A DNA stretch of 54,676 bases, taken from Photorhabdus heterorhabditis. GTDB lineage: Bacteria > Pseudomonadota > Gammaproteobacteria > Enterobacterales > Enterobacteriaceae. The notes beneath the pieces were generated by a model. It saw only the letters and a program-made list of their open reading frames with translations. It was not told the DNA's origin and did no database searches. A program made the position numbers and the translations under genes. The stretch is from assembly GCF_018448905.1 (NCBI RefSeq), contig NZ_RCWA01000032.1, positions 1 to 54,676 on the forward strand. Reading direction: 5' to 3'. Of the stretch, positions 29,795-39,148 are shown piece after piece. The first letter of the stretch is position 1, and the number at the start of each line of letters is the position of its first letter.

Positions 29795-29809
29795 TGATAA
29801 TAATTATCA
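29795..29809 (-). promoter_or_regulatory. Perfect Fur box over the ryhB promoter
   Basis: TGATAAT-A-ATTATCA is an exact 7-1-7 inverted repeat. On the minus strand it overlaps the probable -10 of ryhB, so Fur-Fe(II) should block transcription in iron-replete cells. Confidence 0.92.
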
Positions 29810-30100
29810 CTATCGATTGTAAAGCGTTTTTTCTGATCAAATAGGAAATAATTATGGGGAATTTAATTAATTGATTGATAATATTGGTATTTTTTAGGGT
29901 GAAATTTGTGAGTTTATTGAACGAGAATCATTTCATATGGTCTGTTCACTAAATAGCGTTCTAATTACCTTCAATTACTTAGCGGAAATCTCTATAAATA
30001 CTCGCCTTTTCCCTATGTCAATGTTTTATCTTAGGTTAAAAAATGTGTAGGTAAAATGAACAAGGCTAACCCAGTACTGGAATCTGATAGCCATTTCCTT
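29810..30100. other. AT-rich spacer upstream of ryhB
   Basis: It holds the ryhB -35 region (TTTACA on the minus strand near 29819-29824), then AT-rich sequence up to an ERIC copy. No gene seen. Confidence 0.5.
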
Positions 30101-30227
30101 TATACCTGTTATCTTTCAAGTTGCCTCTTTGTTGGCTGCACTCACTCACCCCGGTCACAGAGTTATCTATGCTCCCGGGGATTCGCTCCCTTGCCGTCGC
30201 GATGCATCTTGAAATCTATTGGGTATA
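30101..30227 (+). repeat. ERIC repeat, copy 1
   Basis: This full-length 127-bp ERIC element runs from TATACC to GGGTATA, with the central inverted pair CTCACCCCGGTCAC ... CCCGGGGATTCG. It lies 26 bp before the start of the broken sensor kinase. It has the 'ACCTGTTATCTTTCAAGTTG' type end. Confidence 0.92.
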
Positions 30228-30253
30228 TATATTCTGATTACGTCTTTAACGTC

Positions 30254-30953
30254 ATGAAAGATATCTTTTCAGGTAATCATAGGTGGCATTTTTTTGCGTG
30301 GATTATATTAACTGTCTTGACCGCTTTGGGAATGATTAATCATTCATTAAATCAAAATTATCAACAACAAACTGTTTCATTTAATATTCTTTATCGAGAA
30401 TTGAGCGAAAAGCTTGCACAGCATGATGCCATTGTTTCGCTCATGGATGCGAATATCGGATTAAAGCAGTTACAGGAAAATTTTCCGCAAATTGTCGGAT
30501 TACAAGAGATTCCTGTGTATGTATTAATTTTCCCTATGCTAAACTGCCATGGGGTTATATTACTTGTCTCAGTTTTTTATGGGCAGTAATTATCTATTTT
30601 ATCTTTTTAATTCAGAAAAATAGAAGACTGAGAAAGGCTTCTGATTTACGGGCACATTTCTTTGAATTCACTCGCCTGAATACGATAGATGAAGTGGCAA
30701 CAGGGATCGTTCATGAATTAAACCAGCCTTTGACAGCGATTATGAGTTATAACCAGAGTGCACTGCGACTAATGAAAAATCAGCAATATGATGAAATTAT
30801 TGCAATATTGGATTCATCAGTTTTGCAAACTCAACGTATCGCGAATTTATTAACGCAATATCATGATAAACTGAAAACTGGTAGCTCTATTTTACAGCCT
30901 GTGAATATTCTCTCGATATTAATTACCTATTCTAATGGAAGGTTGGTTGATAA
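30254..30953 (+). pseudogene. Broken sensor histidine kinase (DctS/FixL-like)
   Basis: Reading starts at MKDIFSGNHRWHFFAWIILT with one membrane helix and a short periplasmic part (YRELSEKLAQHDAIVSLMDA). Near 30530-30545 the frame is lost: the second membrane segment (WGYITCLSFLWAVIIYFIFLI) and the His-box VATGIVHELNQPLTAIMSYN continue in another frame. The HELNQPLTAI box, with the phospho-accepting His, is typical of DctS/FixL-type kinases. The gene stops at an ERIC repeat (30954), so the ATP-binding domain is missing. No partner response regulator is nearby. Confidence 0.82.
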
Positions 30954-31080
30954 TATACCCAATAGGTTTCAATTTGCAGCGCGGTGGCAAGTGAACGCAT
31001 TCCCAGGAGCATAGATAACGATGTGACTGGGATAAGTGAAAGTAGCCAACAAAGCAGTAACTTGAAGGATGAAGGGTATA
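30954..31080 (-). repeat. ERIC repeat, copy 2
   Basis: A 127-bp ERIC in reverse orientation, sitting exactly where the sensor kinase coding sequence ends. It has the 'CCCTTCATC' type end. Confidence 0.9.
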
Positions 31081-31330
31081 ACAGTGATTTACCCGAGTAT
31101 ATAATGTATGAAGTAATACATATAAATTCACACCAGTCTTATGTAATAAAAGATAATTACATTATTATCGTGCGCAATGTCACGAAAAAACAGCTCCCCC
31201 TGCGTTCTCCTCCCTCTTTGTATTAGGTGTAGGAGGATGTTGACCTGTCTGAGACATTATTTAATATTTCATTCTTATTTTATTAACAATAGTATCATCG
31301 ATGATTTATTTCTATTAAAAAGGTCTGATT

Positions 31331-34300
31331 ATGGTGGAGCATTTTTGGAAAAAGGCTTACCTAGCCCTATTAAGCAGTACATTTGTTTTACTACTGGCAA
31401 GCTGTGATAACAATAGTTCTTTACCCAAATCCCCGGAGGAGCCGATGGCGTATATTCCTAATAAGGTACCTAGTGAGGCTGCTATTGCTGGCAATTTTCA
31501 GGCAGTGATCCACTTGGTGGACATTGCTAAATTAGGTCAAAGTCCAACAACAAATCATGACTACAGCACTAACACACTTTATCTATGGAACGATAAAAGC
31601 TGTGACGCCTTAGATTCTCCCTCATTGAGCTGGGATGATATCAGTGCAACTCCTACAGGTAGCGATAGTTATGGGCCTTACTGGGTAGTACCCTTAACTA
31701 AGAACGAGGGTTGTATCAATGTTATTGTGCGTGATGGTAACAATAATAAATTGATCGACAATGATCTGAAAATTTCCTTCTCTGATTTTAGTAACCGTAC
31801 CGTCTCTGTGATACCAGGTAATCATCAAATCTATGGCAGTCGTGCGGAAGCTTTTAATTCTGTGTTTGGCGTTTCTCAAGCTTCGGCACATTGGGTTGAT
31901 AGCCGGACTCTATTATGGTCGGGCGGAGCAGATAAGCCTTATGTCCGCTTATATTACAACCGGAACGGTAAGGTAGAAGCGAATGACGAAGGAAACTTCA
32001 CTGATGGCTATCTGATGTTAACACCGACAACTCTAAGCCAGAAAACGGCAGATCGATTCCCTCATTTGGCGAAGTTGACAGCATTCCACCTGCCAACGGA
32101 CGTGGATGTTGATACGTTACTTACTGGCGATCTGGTGGCGTTGGCGACCAACAAAGAGGGCTTACTATTATCGGCTACTCAAGTACAAACGGCTGGCGTG
32201 TTGGACGACCGCTTTGCCAGCGCAGCGGACACACTGGAATATGGTGCATTAATCAACGATGCCGGTGTTACCTTCCGCTTGTGGGCGCCTACGGCTCAGC
32301 ATGTTGGGTTGGTTATCTATGATGCAAATAAACAAGTTATCGCCAATCATACAATGAACCGTGATCCTGCTAGCGGCTCTTGGTCATGGCAAGGCGATAA
32401 AGATTTGATCGGGGCTTACTACCGCTACGCTTTAACGGTGTACCACCCACGTTCCCGCAACGTGGAGCATTATGTCGTTACCGATCCTTATTCACACAGT
32501 TTGTCTACGAATTCGGAATACAGTCAAGTTGTTAACCTGGATGACGAAGCGTTGAAACCACAGAACTGGGATAGCTTGATTATGCCGCGTTCGCAAAGTA
32601 CACCGGCGGATATTGCGCGTATGACAATATACGAATCTCATGTCCGTGATCTCTCCATTGCAGACAGCACGGTACCGGAAGCTTGGCGTGGTAAATACCT
32701 GGCTTTGACAGCGAATAACAGCGATATGTTCAAACATCTCAAGGCGCTAAGTCAGGCTGGGGTTACTCATATGGAGCTATTACCTGTATTTGATGTGGCT
32801 TCCATTAATGAATTTAGCAACCAAGTGGCTGATCTTAATCACCCATTCAGTCGTTTATGTCAGGTCAATGCGGCGGTGAGGAACAGCCGTTTTACTGCTT
32901 ACTGTAATGGCTTACAGACTGTGGGCGAAGTGTTGCAGGAGCTGAAGAGTGGTGACAGCGCTAATAACCCGCAGGTACAAGAGCTGAATGCAATGATTGC
33001 AGAAACCGACTCCTATAACTGGGGCTACGATCCGTTCCATTACTCGGCGCCGGAAGGTTCTTATGCCACTGATGCTGAAGGTTCAGTACGCATAAAAGAG
33101 TTTCGCGCTATGGTTCAAGCTATCAAGCAACAGCTGGGAATGAATGTAATCATGGATGTAGCGTACAACCACACCAATGCTGCGGGTCCAACAGACAGAT
33201 CTTCCGTGTTGGATAAGGTCGTCCCTTGGTATTATCATCGTCTGAATGAAATTAGCGGTAATGTTGAATCCAACACTTGTTGTCACGATACAGCGCCAGA
33301 ACACCGTATGTTCGCTAAGCTCATTGAAGACTCTTTGGTGACTTGGGTTAAGGATTATAAGATAGATGCATTTCGATTTGACCTCATGGGCTTCCATCCC
33401 AAGGCTCAGATGTTATCGGCGTTGGCAAAGGTACGAACGATTAACCCATCGGTCTACTTTTTGGGCGAAGGTTGGAACTCTGGGCAAGATGACCGTTTCG
33501 AGATTGCTTCACAGATTAATCTTAAAGGCACGGGGATTGGCACTTTCTCTGATCGACTGCGCGACGCGGTGCGAGGTGGCGGACCGTTCGATTCCGCTGC
33601 CAGTATTCGCATTAACCAAGGTGTGGGTAACGGTGCGGGCACACTACCGAACGAAATAACTGGGTTAAACGTTGATGAAGTACGTCATCTGGCGGATCTG
33701 GTACGCCTTGGTATGGCGGGTAATCTGGCTGATTTTGTGTTGATTGATAAAAATGGGGCGGTGAAAACTGGTAGAGAAATTGACTACAAAGGGGCTATAG
33801 CTGGTTATGCCGCTGATCCGATTGAAGTAATCAATTATGTCTCCAAGCACGATAACCAGACATTGTGGGACATCATCAGTTATAAAGCTTCACGTGAGGC
33901 GAATTTAGCGACACGGGTTCGTATGCAGGCGGTATCCCTCGCTACCACGTTCCTTGGGCAGGGACTGGCTTTTTCCCAACATGGATCGGAGCTACTGCGT
34001 TCAAAGTCTTTTACTCGTGATTCCTATAATGCCGGTGATTGGTTTAACCGTGTTAGCTACACCTATCAGGACAACAACTATGATGTTGGGATGCCGGGCC
34101 AAATCGGTGACGGCGAAAACTATGCATTGATTGAACAAGTGAAAAACGCAGTAGATAAGCCGGGGCAAACTGAGTTATTACAGATGACCGCTTTCTATCA
34201 GGAACTGGTGCGTTTACGTCAATTTTCACCCTTGATGGTTTTGGGGGATGGTGCATCAGTTAAGCAACGCATTGATTTTCGCAACGTCGGGCCGCATCAG

Positions 34301-34603
34301 CAACTTGGACTGTTAGTGATGACGATAGATGATGGTAATACCACTAATGATGACCGAGATTTACGGTTTGACGGTTTGGTGGTGATGATTAATGCTGCGT
34401 CGCAGCCGGCCACGGTGAGAGATCTTAACGTCAGGGGATTGAAGTTGAATGATATTCAGAGCGAACTGGGCAGTGTTTCTCTGGCGGCGGGTATCAGAAT
34501 AGCTGAGGATGGTTCTGTCACTTTGCCGTCTTGGTCGGTGGCTGTGCTAGTTCTGCCGCAGGATGGCGTTCGTGGCATAGGTTTGCCAGTCCGTAGTAAG
34601 TAA
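31331..34603 (+). CDS. pulA: Secreted lipoprotein pullulanase (GH13)
   Basis: This debranching enzyme hydrolyses alpha-1,6 links in pullulan, starch or glycogen. It is 1090 residues. The signal peptide ends in the lipobox LLLASC (lipidated Cys25). N-terminal carbohydrate-binding and pullulanase-associated modules (about 50-330) lead to a CBM48-like segment (AGVTFRLWAPTAQHV), then the GH13 barrel: region I DVAYNHTN, region II DAFRFDLMGFH (nucleophile Asp684), region III GEGWNS (acid/base Glu713) and region IV SKHDNQTLWD (Asp841). The domain order and the lipobox match Klebsiella-type PulA. No type II secretion genes are in the window. A terminator follows. Confidence 0.94.
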   Translation: MVEHFWKKAYLALLSSTFVLLLASCDNNSSLPKSPEEPMAYIPNKVPSEAAIAGNFQAVIHLVDIAKLGQSPTTNHDYSTNTLYLWNDKSCDALDSPSLSWDDISATPTGSDSYGPYWVVPLTKNEGCINVIVRDGNNNKLIDNDLKISFSDFSNRTVSVIPGNHQIYGSRAEAFNSVFGVSQASAHWVDSRTLLWSGGADKPYVRLYYNRNGKVEANDEGNFTDGYLMLTPTTLSQKTADRFPHLAKLTAFHLPTDVDVDTLLTGDLVALATNKEGLLLSATQVQTAGVLDDRFASAADTLEYGALINDAGVTFRLWAPTAQHVGLVIYDANKQVIANHTMNRDPASGSWSWQGDKDLIGAYYRYALTVYHPRSRNVEHYVVTDPYSHSLSTNSEYSQVVNLDDEALKPQNWDSLIMPRSQSTPADIARMTIYESHVRDLSIADSTVPEAWRGKYLALTANNSDMFKHLKALSQAGVTHMELLPVFDVASINEFSNQVADLNHPFSRLCQVNAAVRNSRFTAYCNGLQTVGEVLQELKSGDSANNPQVQELNAMIAETDSYNWGYDPFHYSAPEGSYATDAEGSVRIKEFRAMVQAIKQQLGMNVIMDVAYNHTNAAGPTDRSSVLDKVVPWYYHRLNEISGNVESNTCCHDTAPEHRMFAKLIEDSLVTWVKDYKIDAFRFDLMGFHPKAQMLSALAKVRTINPSVYFLGEGWNSGQDDRFEIASQINLKGTGIGTFSDRLRDAVRGGGPFDSAASIRINQGVGNGAGTLPNEITGLNVDEVRHLADLVRLGMAGNLADFVLIDKNGAVKTGREIDYKGAIAGYAADPIEVINYVSKHDNQTLWDIISYKASREANLATRVRMQAVSLATTFLGQGLAFSQHGSELLRSKSFTRDSYNAGDWFNRVSYTYQDNNYDVGMPGQIGDGENYALIEQVKNAVDKPGQTELLQMTAFYQELVRLRQFSPLMVLGDGASVKQRIDFRNVGPHQQLGLLVMTIDDGNTTNDDRDLRFDGLVVMINAASQPATVRDLNVRGLKLNDIQSELGSVSLAAGIRIAEDGSVTLPSWSVAVLVLPQDGVRGIGLPVRSK

Positions 34604-34630
34604 TACAGGCGTTTTCCATTGTTTGCATCG

Positions 34631-34657
34631 GGGCGGTTTGGACAAACCGCCCATTTT
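34631..34657 (+). terminator. Terminator after pulA
   Basis: GGGCGGTTT / AAACCGCCC with loop GGAC, followed by ATTTTT, 27 nt past the stop. Confidence 0.92.
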
Positions 34658-34835
34658 TACCTTGCAAGGGGACTCCAACCGCTTTTCTTGTTGATGATAA
34701 TTGAGACACTATTTAGCTTCCTTAATTATCTGTCTGCGCTAGCAGTTTTTGTTTTTCACTATTATGTTGCCGCTCTTCTTCACAAAATAGGTGACTTTAA
34801 AGGGAAGCCGCCAGATGAGATGTGTTTTCTATTTA

Positions 34836-35156
34836 TCAGAAATCGTCACTTTCTTGGTGTACATCGAAACGGTGCGTGATTAGATTGGCGAATGCCTGAC
34901 TCGCAGCACTTCGATATGCACCACGGCGCCACAACAGTACGGCATTGCGTTGCGGTAACGTAGGTCGAATTGCAATGGAATAAAGCCTGGTCTGTTCGTG
35001 GGCTATGACATCAGGTAACAGAGTCGCGAGTCGCCCCCGACGGACAATTTCTACGATTGTACTGATGGAGTTGGCCTCAATTGCAATGCGTGGTGTGATC
35101 CCCTGTTTCTGGAAGTACAAATCAATATGGCTTCGCGTTGCAAAGTCTTTACTTAG
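34836..35156 (-). pseudogene. cynR: cynR remnant (LysR-type regulator, C-terminal third)
   Basis: The reading frame LSKDFATRSHID ... RIAIEANSISTIVEIVRRG ... TLLPDVIA ... AVLLWRRGAYRSAASQAF follows the last ~105 residues of E. coli CynR. It begins after a stop at 35157-35159, a few bases from an ERIC repeat. The DNA-binding helix-turn-helix and most of the effector domain are gone. Its position, divergent from cynT-cynS, is the normal one. It cannot act as a regulator. Confidence 0.85.
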
Positions 35157-35165
35157 TTAATTTGT

Positions 35166-35292
35166 TATACCCTTCATCTTTCAAGCTGCTGCTTTGTTGG
35201 CTGCGTTCACTTACCCCAGTCACACAGTTATCTATGCTCCTGGGGAGGCGTTCTCTTGCCGCCGCGCTGCAACTTGAAATCTATTGGGTATA
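35166..35292 (+). repeat. ERIC repeat, copy 3
   Basis: A 127-bp ERIC of the 'CCCTTCATCTTTCAAGCTGC' type, occupying the place where the 5' two-thirds of cynR should be. Confidence 0.92.
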
Positions 35293-35559
35293 TATTCTGC
35301 GTGAGTGGCTATATGCTTGACATACTAGGCGTTTATTAACGAAATTTATATAGGCAATCATTCGTAAGTTTTGCCCGTCTATATCATTTGCCGTTTATAA
35401 GATGCAAACAACAAAAAACAAATACGTCGCCGCAGAATGACAATAAACTATTGGAAAATACTATAGAGATGATAGAAATTCGATCTTTGACGCTATAAAT
35501 AAATTCGTTCATTCTTTATCCATCCGCTTTCTTACCGATCACGATGGAGTAGTGAAGAC
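35293..35559. promoter_or_regulatory. Former cynR-cynT control region
   Basis: This AT-rich spacer between ERIC copy 3 and the cynT remnant presumably holds the cynTS promoter. No operator could be assigned with confidence. Confidence 0.35.
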
Positions 35560-35742
35560 ATGCAGGATATTATTGAAAGCTTTTTACAATTCCAGCACGA
35601 GGTATTTCCAAAGCGTTACGAGCTTTTCAAACGGCTTGCCACCAGCCAAAATCCGCGTACTTTGTTTATCGCGTACTCCGAAGACGGTTTGGTTGGTCAA
35701 TTTGTTTCTCTTGCGGACTATCCGCATGTTTCTGCAACGTAA
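35560..35742 (+). pseudogene. cynT: cynT remnant (beta-carbonic anhydrase, internally deleted)
   Basis: Residues 1-45 ([20 protein letters not shown], then [20 protein letters not shown]) match the CynT N terminus. The next residues, [15 protein letters not shown], match its extreme C terminus (E. coli RQFVPLAANPRVCA). About 150 residues between are missing, in frame. The first zinc-ligand segment, CSDSR in E. coli, reads YSEDG, so no carbonic anhydrase activity is possible. It precedes cynS as in the normal operon. Confidence 0.85.
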
Positions 35743-35793
35743 TCCGTGTTTTACCACGGTACTTGAATAGTTCATCAATCTAAAGGAATCATC

Positions 35794-36264
35794 ATGACAC
35801 AATCACAATATTCCCAAATGCCCCGCCAGATCCTTACCGATGCTATCATCGACGCTAAGACACGCAAAAATTTGACGTTTGAGGATATTGCCCAAGGAAC
35901 TGGCCTAAGTCTCGTATTCGTCACTGCTGCACTGCTTGGTCAGCACCCATTGCCTGAAAGTGCCGCGAAGATTGTGGTTGAGCGACTTGAACTTGGCGAA
36001 AACGCTCTCCGTCTGCTGCAAACTATCCCTGTGCGTGGCAGTATCCCCGGTGGTATACCGACTGATCCGACTATTTACCGATTCTATGAAATGGTGCAAG
36101 TTTATGGTTCAACGCTGAAGGCGTTGGTTCATGAGGAGTTTGGTGATGGCATTATCAGTGCGATTGATTTCAAACTTGATATCAAAAAGGTCGATGACCC
36201 TAATGGCGGCTCGCGGGCTGTAATTACACTAGATGGAAAATATTTACCGACCAAACCGTTCTAA
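35794..36264 (+). CDS. cynS: Cyanate hydratase (cyanase)
   Basis: Cyanase turns cyanate and bicarbonate into ammonia and CO2, working as a decamer. The protein is 156 residues, the same length as E. coli CynS, with an N-terminal helical DNA-binding-like domain and the C-terminal catalytic part. Catalytic Arg96, Glu99 (YRFYEM) and Ser122 (IISAIDF) are all present, and the end GKYLPTKPF is conserved. It appears functional although its regulator and the bicarbonate-recycling CynT partner are broken. The ribosome site is AAAGGAATC. Confidence 0.97.
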   Translation: MTQSQYSQMPRQILTDAIIDAKTRKNLTFEDIAQGTGLSLVFVTAALLGQHPLPESAAKIVVERLELGENALRLLQTIPVRGSIPGGIPTDPTIYRFYEMVQVYGSTLKALVHEEFGDGIISAIDFKLDIKKVDDPNGGSRAVITLDGKYLPTKPF

Positions 36265-36278
36265 AGCGATTAATTAAT

Positions 36279-36325
36279 ATTGGCAAAGGACTAAGTTCGA
36301 GGGGAAAAGTCCTTTGCCAATTCAA
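36279..36325 (+). terminator. Terminator after cynS
   Basis: 14-bp arms ATTGGCAAAGGACT / AGTCCTTTGCCAAT around a 15-nt loop, 14 nt past the cynS stop. The T-run is weak, so it may instead stabilise the mRNA end. Confidence 0.65.
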
Positions 36326-36364
36326 TAATGAATATCCGAGCTCATTGCTTTTGGTGTTTATTGG

Positions 36365-37879
36365 TTATGTTGTAATGTGATGTATATAGGGAGCAGGATC
36401 AAAATTGCTATTACGTTTCCTGAACGTATGAGCAAAATCCGGCCATACCAGTGTCAGACGCTTACTTCGGGGATCAAGGTACCAGTTTGTACAGCTACCG
36501 CTAACCCATATCGTATCTTTAATCTGATTTTGTAATTCAGTTACATAACGCTCCTGAGCTTCGGCAGAAACTTCAAGGACATAGTTGCTATTTTGCCTGC
36601 TGTATTCAATAGCGCCAAGAATGTATTCTATTTGAGATTCAATTATGTAGATAATTGAGTTATGGGTAAGCGTCGCATTTGGCCCGTTGATAATAAATAG
36701 ATTTGGGAAACTTGTAACTGCGGTTGATGCAAAAGCTTCCATACCTTGGGTCCAGTGATCTGCGAGGCTAAAGCCATCACGACCATGAACCAGATGGGTA
36801 TAAGCCGGCTGGGTGGCTTGAAAACCAGTACAGAAGATAAGTACATCAAGTGGATAACTGTTGCCAGACACTGAGATTGCATTTTGTCCATCAACTTGCT
36901 TTAAGGCTGATGTTTCGAGTTGAACGTTATCTCGGAGAAAGGCAGGGTAATAATTGTTTGCGGACAGGATTCTTTTACAACCAGGTTCGTAATTGGGGGT
37001 GAGTTTTATGCGTAATTCTGGATCGGAGATTTGCTGTTTAAGATGATTGAAAGTTATACGTTTTAATTCTGCCAAATATTGCGGAATAGAACGGCAAGCG
37101 GGATACAGAGATTCAAAGTGCCAGAATATATCTGAACGAAGACTAGAAATAGACTCTGGATCGCGTCGGAACAACTGCTTTTCAGCCTCTGAATAACGTC
37201 GGTCAGGACGCGGTAGGACGTAGGGGGCGCTGCGCTGGAAAATAACGAGTTCAGAGACATTGTTAGCCACTTCAGGAATTACTTGTGCTGCTGAAGCACC
37301 CGATCCAATAATACCCACGCGTTTACCTTGAAGAGGGATGTGATGTTTCCAACGGGCTGAATGGAAAACGTCCCCAGTAAAGCTGTTCAGTCCTTCAATC
37401 TGTGGAATATTTTCATCTGTTAAATGCCCGGTGCCTGCGACTAAGAAGCGGCCACTGAAAACCCCTGTGGTTGTGACAATTACCCAGCGTTCTTCTTGGT
37501 TATCCCAGTAAGCTTTTTTAACGTTGGCGCCCAAACGGATATGGGGCCATAACCCTTCATCTCTGGCTGTAGCTTGAAGATAGGCAAGTATTTCATGTCC
37601 CGGTGAAAAAACATGAGACCAGTCAGGGTTGGGACGAAATGAAAACGAATAAAGATGTGAAGGGATATCACAGGCTATGCCGGGGTAAGTATTAGCGCGC
37701 CAGGTGCCTCCGACATCATTGGCACGTTCGAGAATAAGAAAACTGTGCTGAGATCTGCGCTTAAGCCGGGTTCCCATACCAAGGCCAGCAAAGCCTGCGC
37801 CGATGATAATAATTTCTACATCAGTGGCCCGCGATATATCTGTTTGTCGATTATGGTCTGGTGTACTTTTATTCATCAT
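36365..37879 (-). CDS. Flavin monooxygenase, Baeyer-Villiger type
   Basis: This FAD/NADPH monooxygenase, 504 residues, would insert oxygen next to a ketone carbonyl or hydroxylate a related substrate. It has the FAD Rossmann motif GAGFAG (27-32) and the fingerprint F-T-G-D-V-F-H-S-A-R-W (167-177), which fits FxGxxxHxxxW except that Lys replaces the usual Pro/Asp after Trp. The NADPH motif is GSGASA (192-197), and GTGHLT fits the second FAD-contacting region. It lies 23 nt after an alpha/beta-hydrolase, so the two probably form an operon. The substrate is unknown. Translation may start at the second ATG (37876). Confidence 0.85.
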   Translation of the reverse strand: MMNKSTPDHNRQTDISRATDVEIIIIGAGFAGLGMGTRLKRRSQHSFLILERANDVGGTWRANTYPGIACDIPSHLYSFSFRPNPDWSHVFSPGHEILAYLQATARDEGLWPHIRLGANVKKAYWDNQEERWVIVTTTGVFSGRFLVAGTGHLTDENIPQIEGLNSFTGDVFHSARWKHHIPLQGKRVGIIGSGASAAQVIPEVANNVSELVIFQRSAPYVLPRPDRRYSEAEKQLFRRDPESISSLRSDIFWHFESLYPACRSIPQYLAELKRITFNHLKQQISDPELRIKLTPNYEPGCKRILSANNYYPAFLRDNVQLETSALKQVDGQNAISVSGNSYPLDVLIFCTGFQATQPAYTHLVHGRDGFSLADHWTQGMEAFASTAVTSFPNLFIINGPNATLTHNSIIYIIESQIEYILGAIEYSRQNSNYVLEVSAEAQERYVTELQNQIKDTIWVSGSCTNWYLDPRSKRLTLVWPDFAHTFRKRNSNFDPAPYIHHITT

Positions 37880-37902
37880 AGTTCTCCAGAGGGTAAGAGA
37901 GA

Positions 37903-38778
37903 TTATGGCTGATCTGTAGGGATAATAGTTCCGGCAGGATAAAACGAAGGGGCCGTACAGAACTGGTCAATAACCTGCACTAACTGGAAAGGGCGTTCAT
38001 AAATGACTGCGTGCCCACACTCTATCTCTGTATAACGTGCATCCTGAATTGCACCAAAAAGTGCTTTGCTATGGTAAGTAGGAATGATGTGATCATATTT
38101 GCAACCAATAATCAGAGTTGTGGCTTTTATGGCAGGAACCAGTTGGGTGATATCAACTTGGGCATCAAGAGTTATTTGCAATGCATCAAATTCCCCCGGA
38201 TGGGTATTTTCAAATCCGTGTGCAATTTGGTCTGGAAGCATGTTCACATGACAGGGACCTCTGAACGCGCAATACATCATAAAGTCGGTAATAGCGGGTG
38301 ACTGGATTGCATATAACTGATGCCAGACAGCAGCAAATCGTTTTAGCTGTAAATCTGATTGCATCCATCCTGCGATCAGAACTAAATTACGAACCAGATC
38401 CGGACGTTTAGCGGCAACAGCAGCAACAACGGCTGCACCCAAAGAATAACCAATCAGTGTGACCGACTCTCCTGATGCCGCTGCTTCAATAACGGCTTCG
38501 ACCTGCTTTCCAAGGTGTTCAAGAGTCAGCGTTTCGTCTGCGTTTACTGGTTGAGTAAAATCCAGTGATATAACCCAGTGTTCTGTAGCAAGTAATTGAA
38601 ACAGAGAACTGAAATGTATCTGTGTACTTCCGCCAGTACCATGCACTAAGACCACCGGATTTTTCTTTTCATTATCCTTAATTGGCTCTAGGGGTTTAGA
38701 GGTAAAAAACTTTACATCTTTTCCATCTACTTTTATAACACTTTCATTGGCATTGAATTTTTGTTCGGATCTATTCAT
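37903..38778 (-). CDS. Alpha/beta-hydrolase (esterase/lactonase-like)
   Basis: This alpha/beta-hydrolase has 291 residues, with oxyanion-side HGTGG (46-50), nucleophile elbow GYSLG (Ser112), acid Asp229 (GCKYDHIIP) and His256 (ECGHAVIYERP): a complete triad. No signal peptide is seen, so it is cytoplasmic. Encoded just ahead of a Baeyer-Villiger-type enzyme, it could cleave the ester or lactone that enzyme makes; this is inference from pairing. A deleted ERIC lies 19 bp upstream of the start. Confidence 0.85.
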   Translation of the reverse strand: MNRSEQKFNANESVIKVDGKDVKFFTSKPLEPIKDNEKKNPVVLVHGTGGSTQIHFSSLFQLLATEHWVISLDFTQPVNADETLTLEHLGKQVEAVIEAAASGESVTLIGYSLGAAVVAAVAAKRPDLVRNLVLIAGWMQSDLQLKRFAAVWHQLYAIQSPAITDFMMYCAFRGPCHVNMLPDQIAHGFENTHPGEFDALQITLDAQVDITQLVPAIKATTLIIGCKYDHIIPTYHSKALFGAIQDARYTEIECGHAVIYERPFQLVQVIDQFCTAPSFYPAGTIIPTDQP

Positions 38779-38797
38779 AGTAGTTAAACACTCCTGA

Positions 38798-38879
38798 TAT
38801 TCCCGTCATCTTTCAAGTTGCTGTTTTGTTGGTCGCTTTCTCTTGCCGCTGCGCTGCAATTTGAAATCTATTGGGTATA
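38798..38879 (+). repeat. ERIC repeat, copy 4 (internally deleted, 82 bp)
   Basis: Both ends of the ERIC are present (CGTCATCTTTCAAGTTGCTG at the left, TTGAAATCTATTGGGTATA at the right), but 45 bp of the centre are missing. Confidence 0.88.
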
Positions 38880-39021
38880 AATAATTAAGTCATTGTCTTA
38901 TCATTGCTTAATTAAATTAATAACTAATGATAGAGTTATTGTCAAATTATAAAATTAAAATAGTATCGTGATTGAATATTATTATTATAAAGTTCAATAT
39001 TAGGACTTGTTTATTGTATTT

Positions 39022-39148
39022 TATACCTGTTATCTTTCAAGTTGCCTCTTTGTTGGCTGCACTCACTCACCCCAGTCACATAGTTATCTATGCTCCCGGG
39101 GATTCGCTCCCTTGCCGTCGCGATGCATCTTGAAATCTATTGGGTATA
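39022..39148 (+). repeat. ERIC repeat, copy 5
   Basis: A full-length 127-bp ERIC, nearly identical to copy 1, 142 bp from copy 4 and in the same orientation. Confidence 0.92.
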
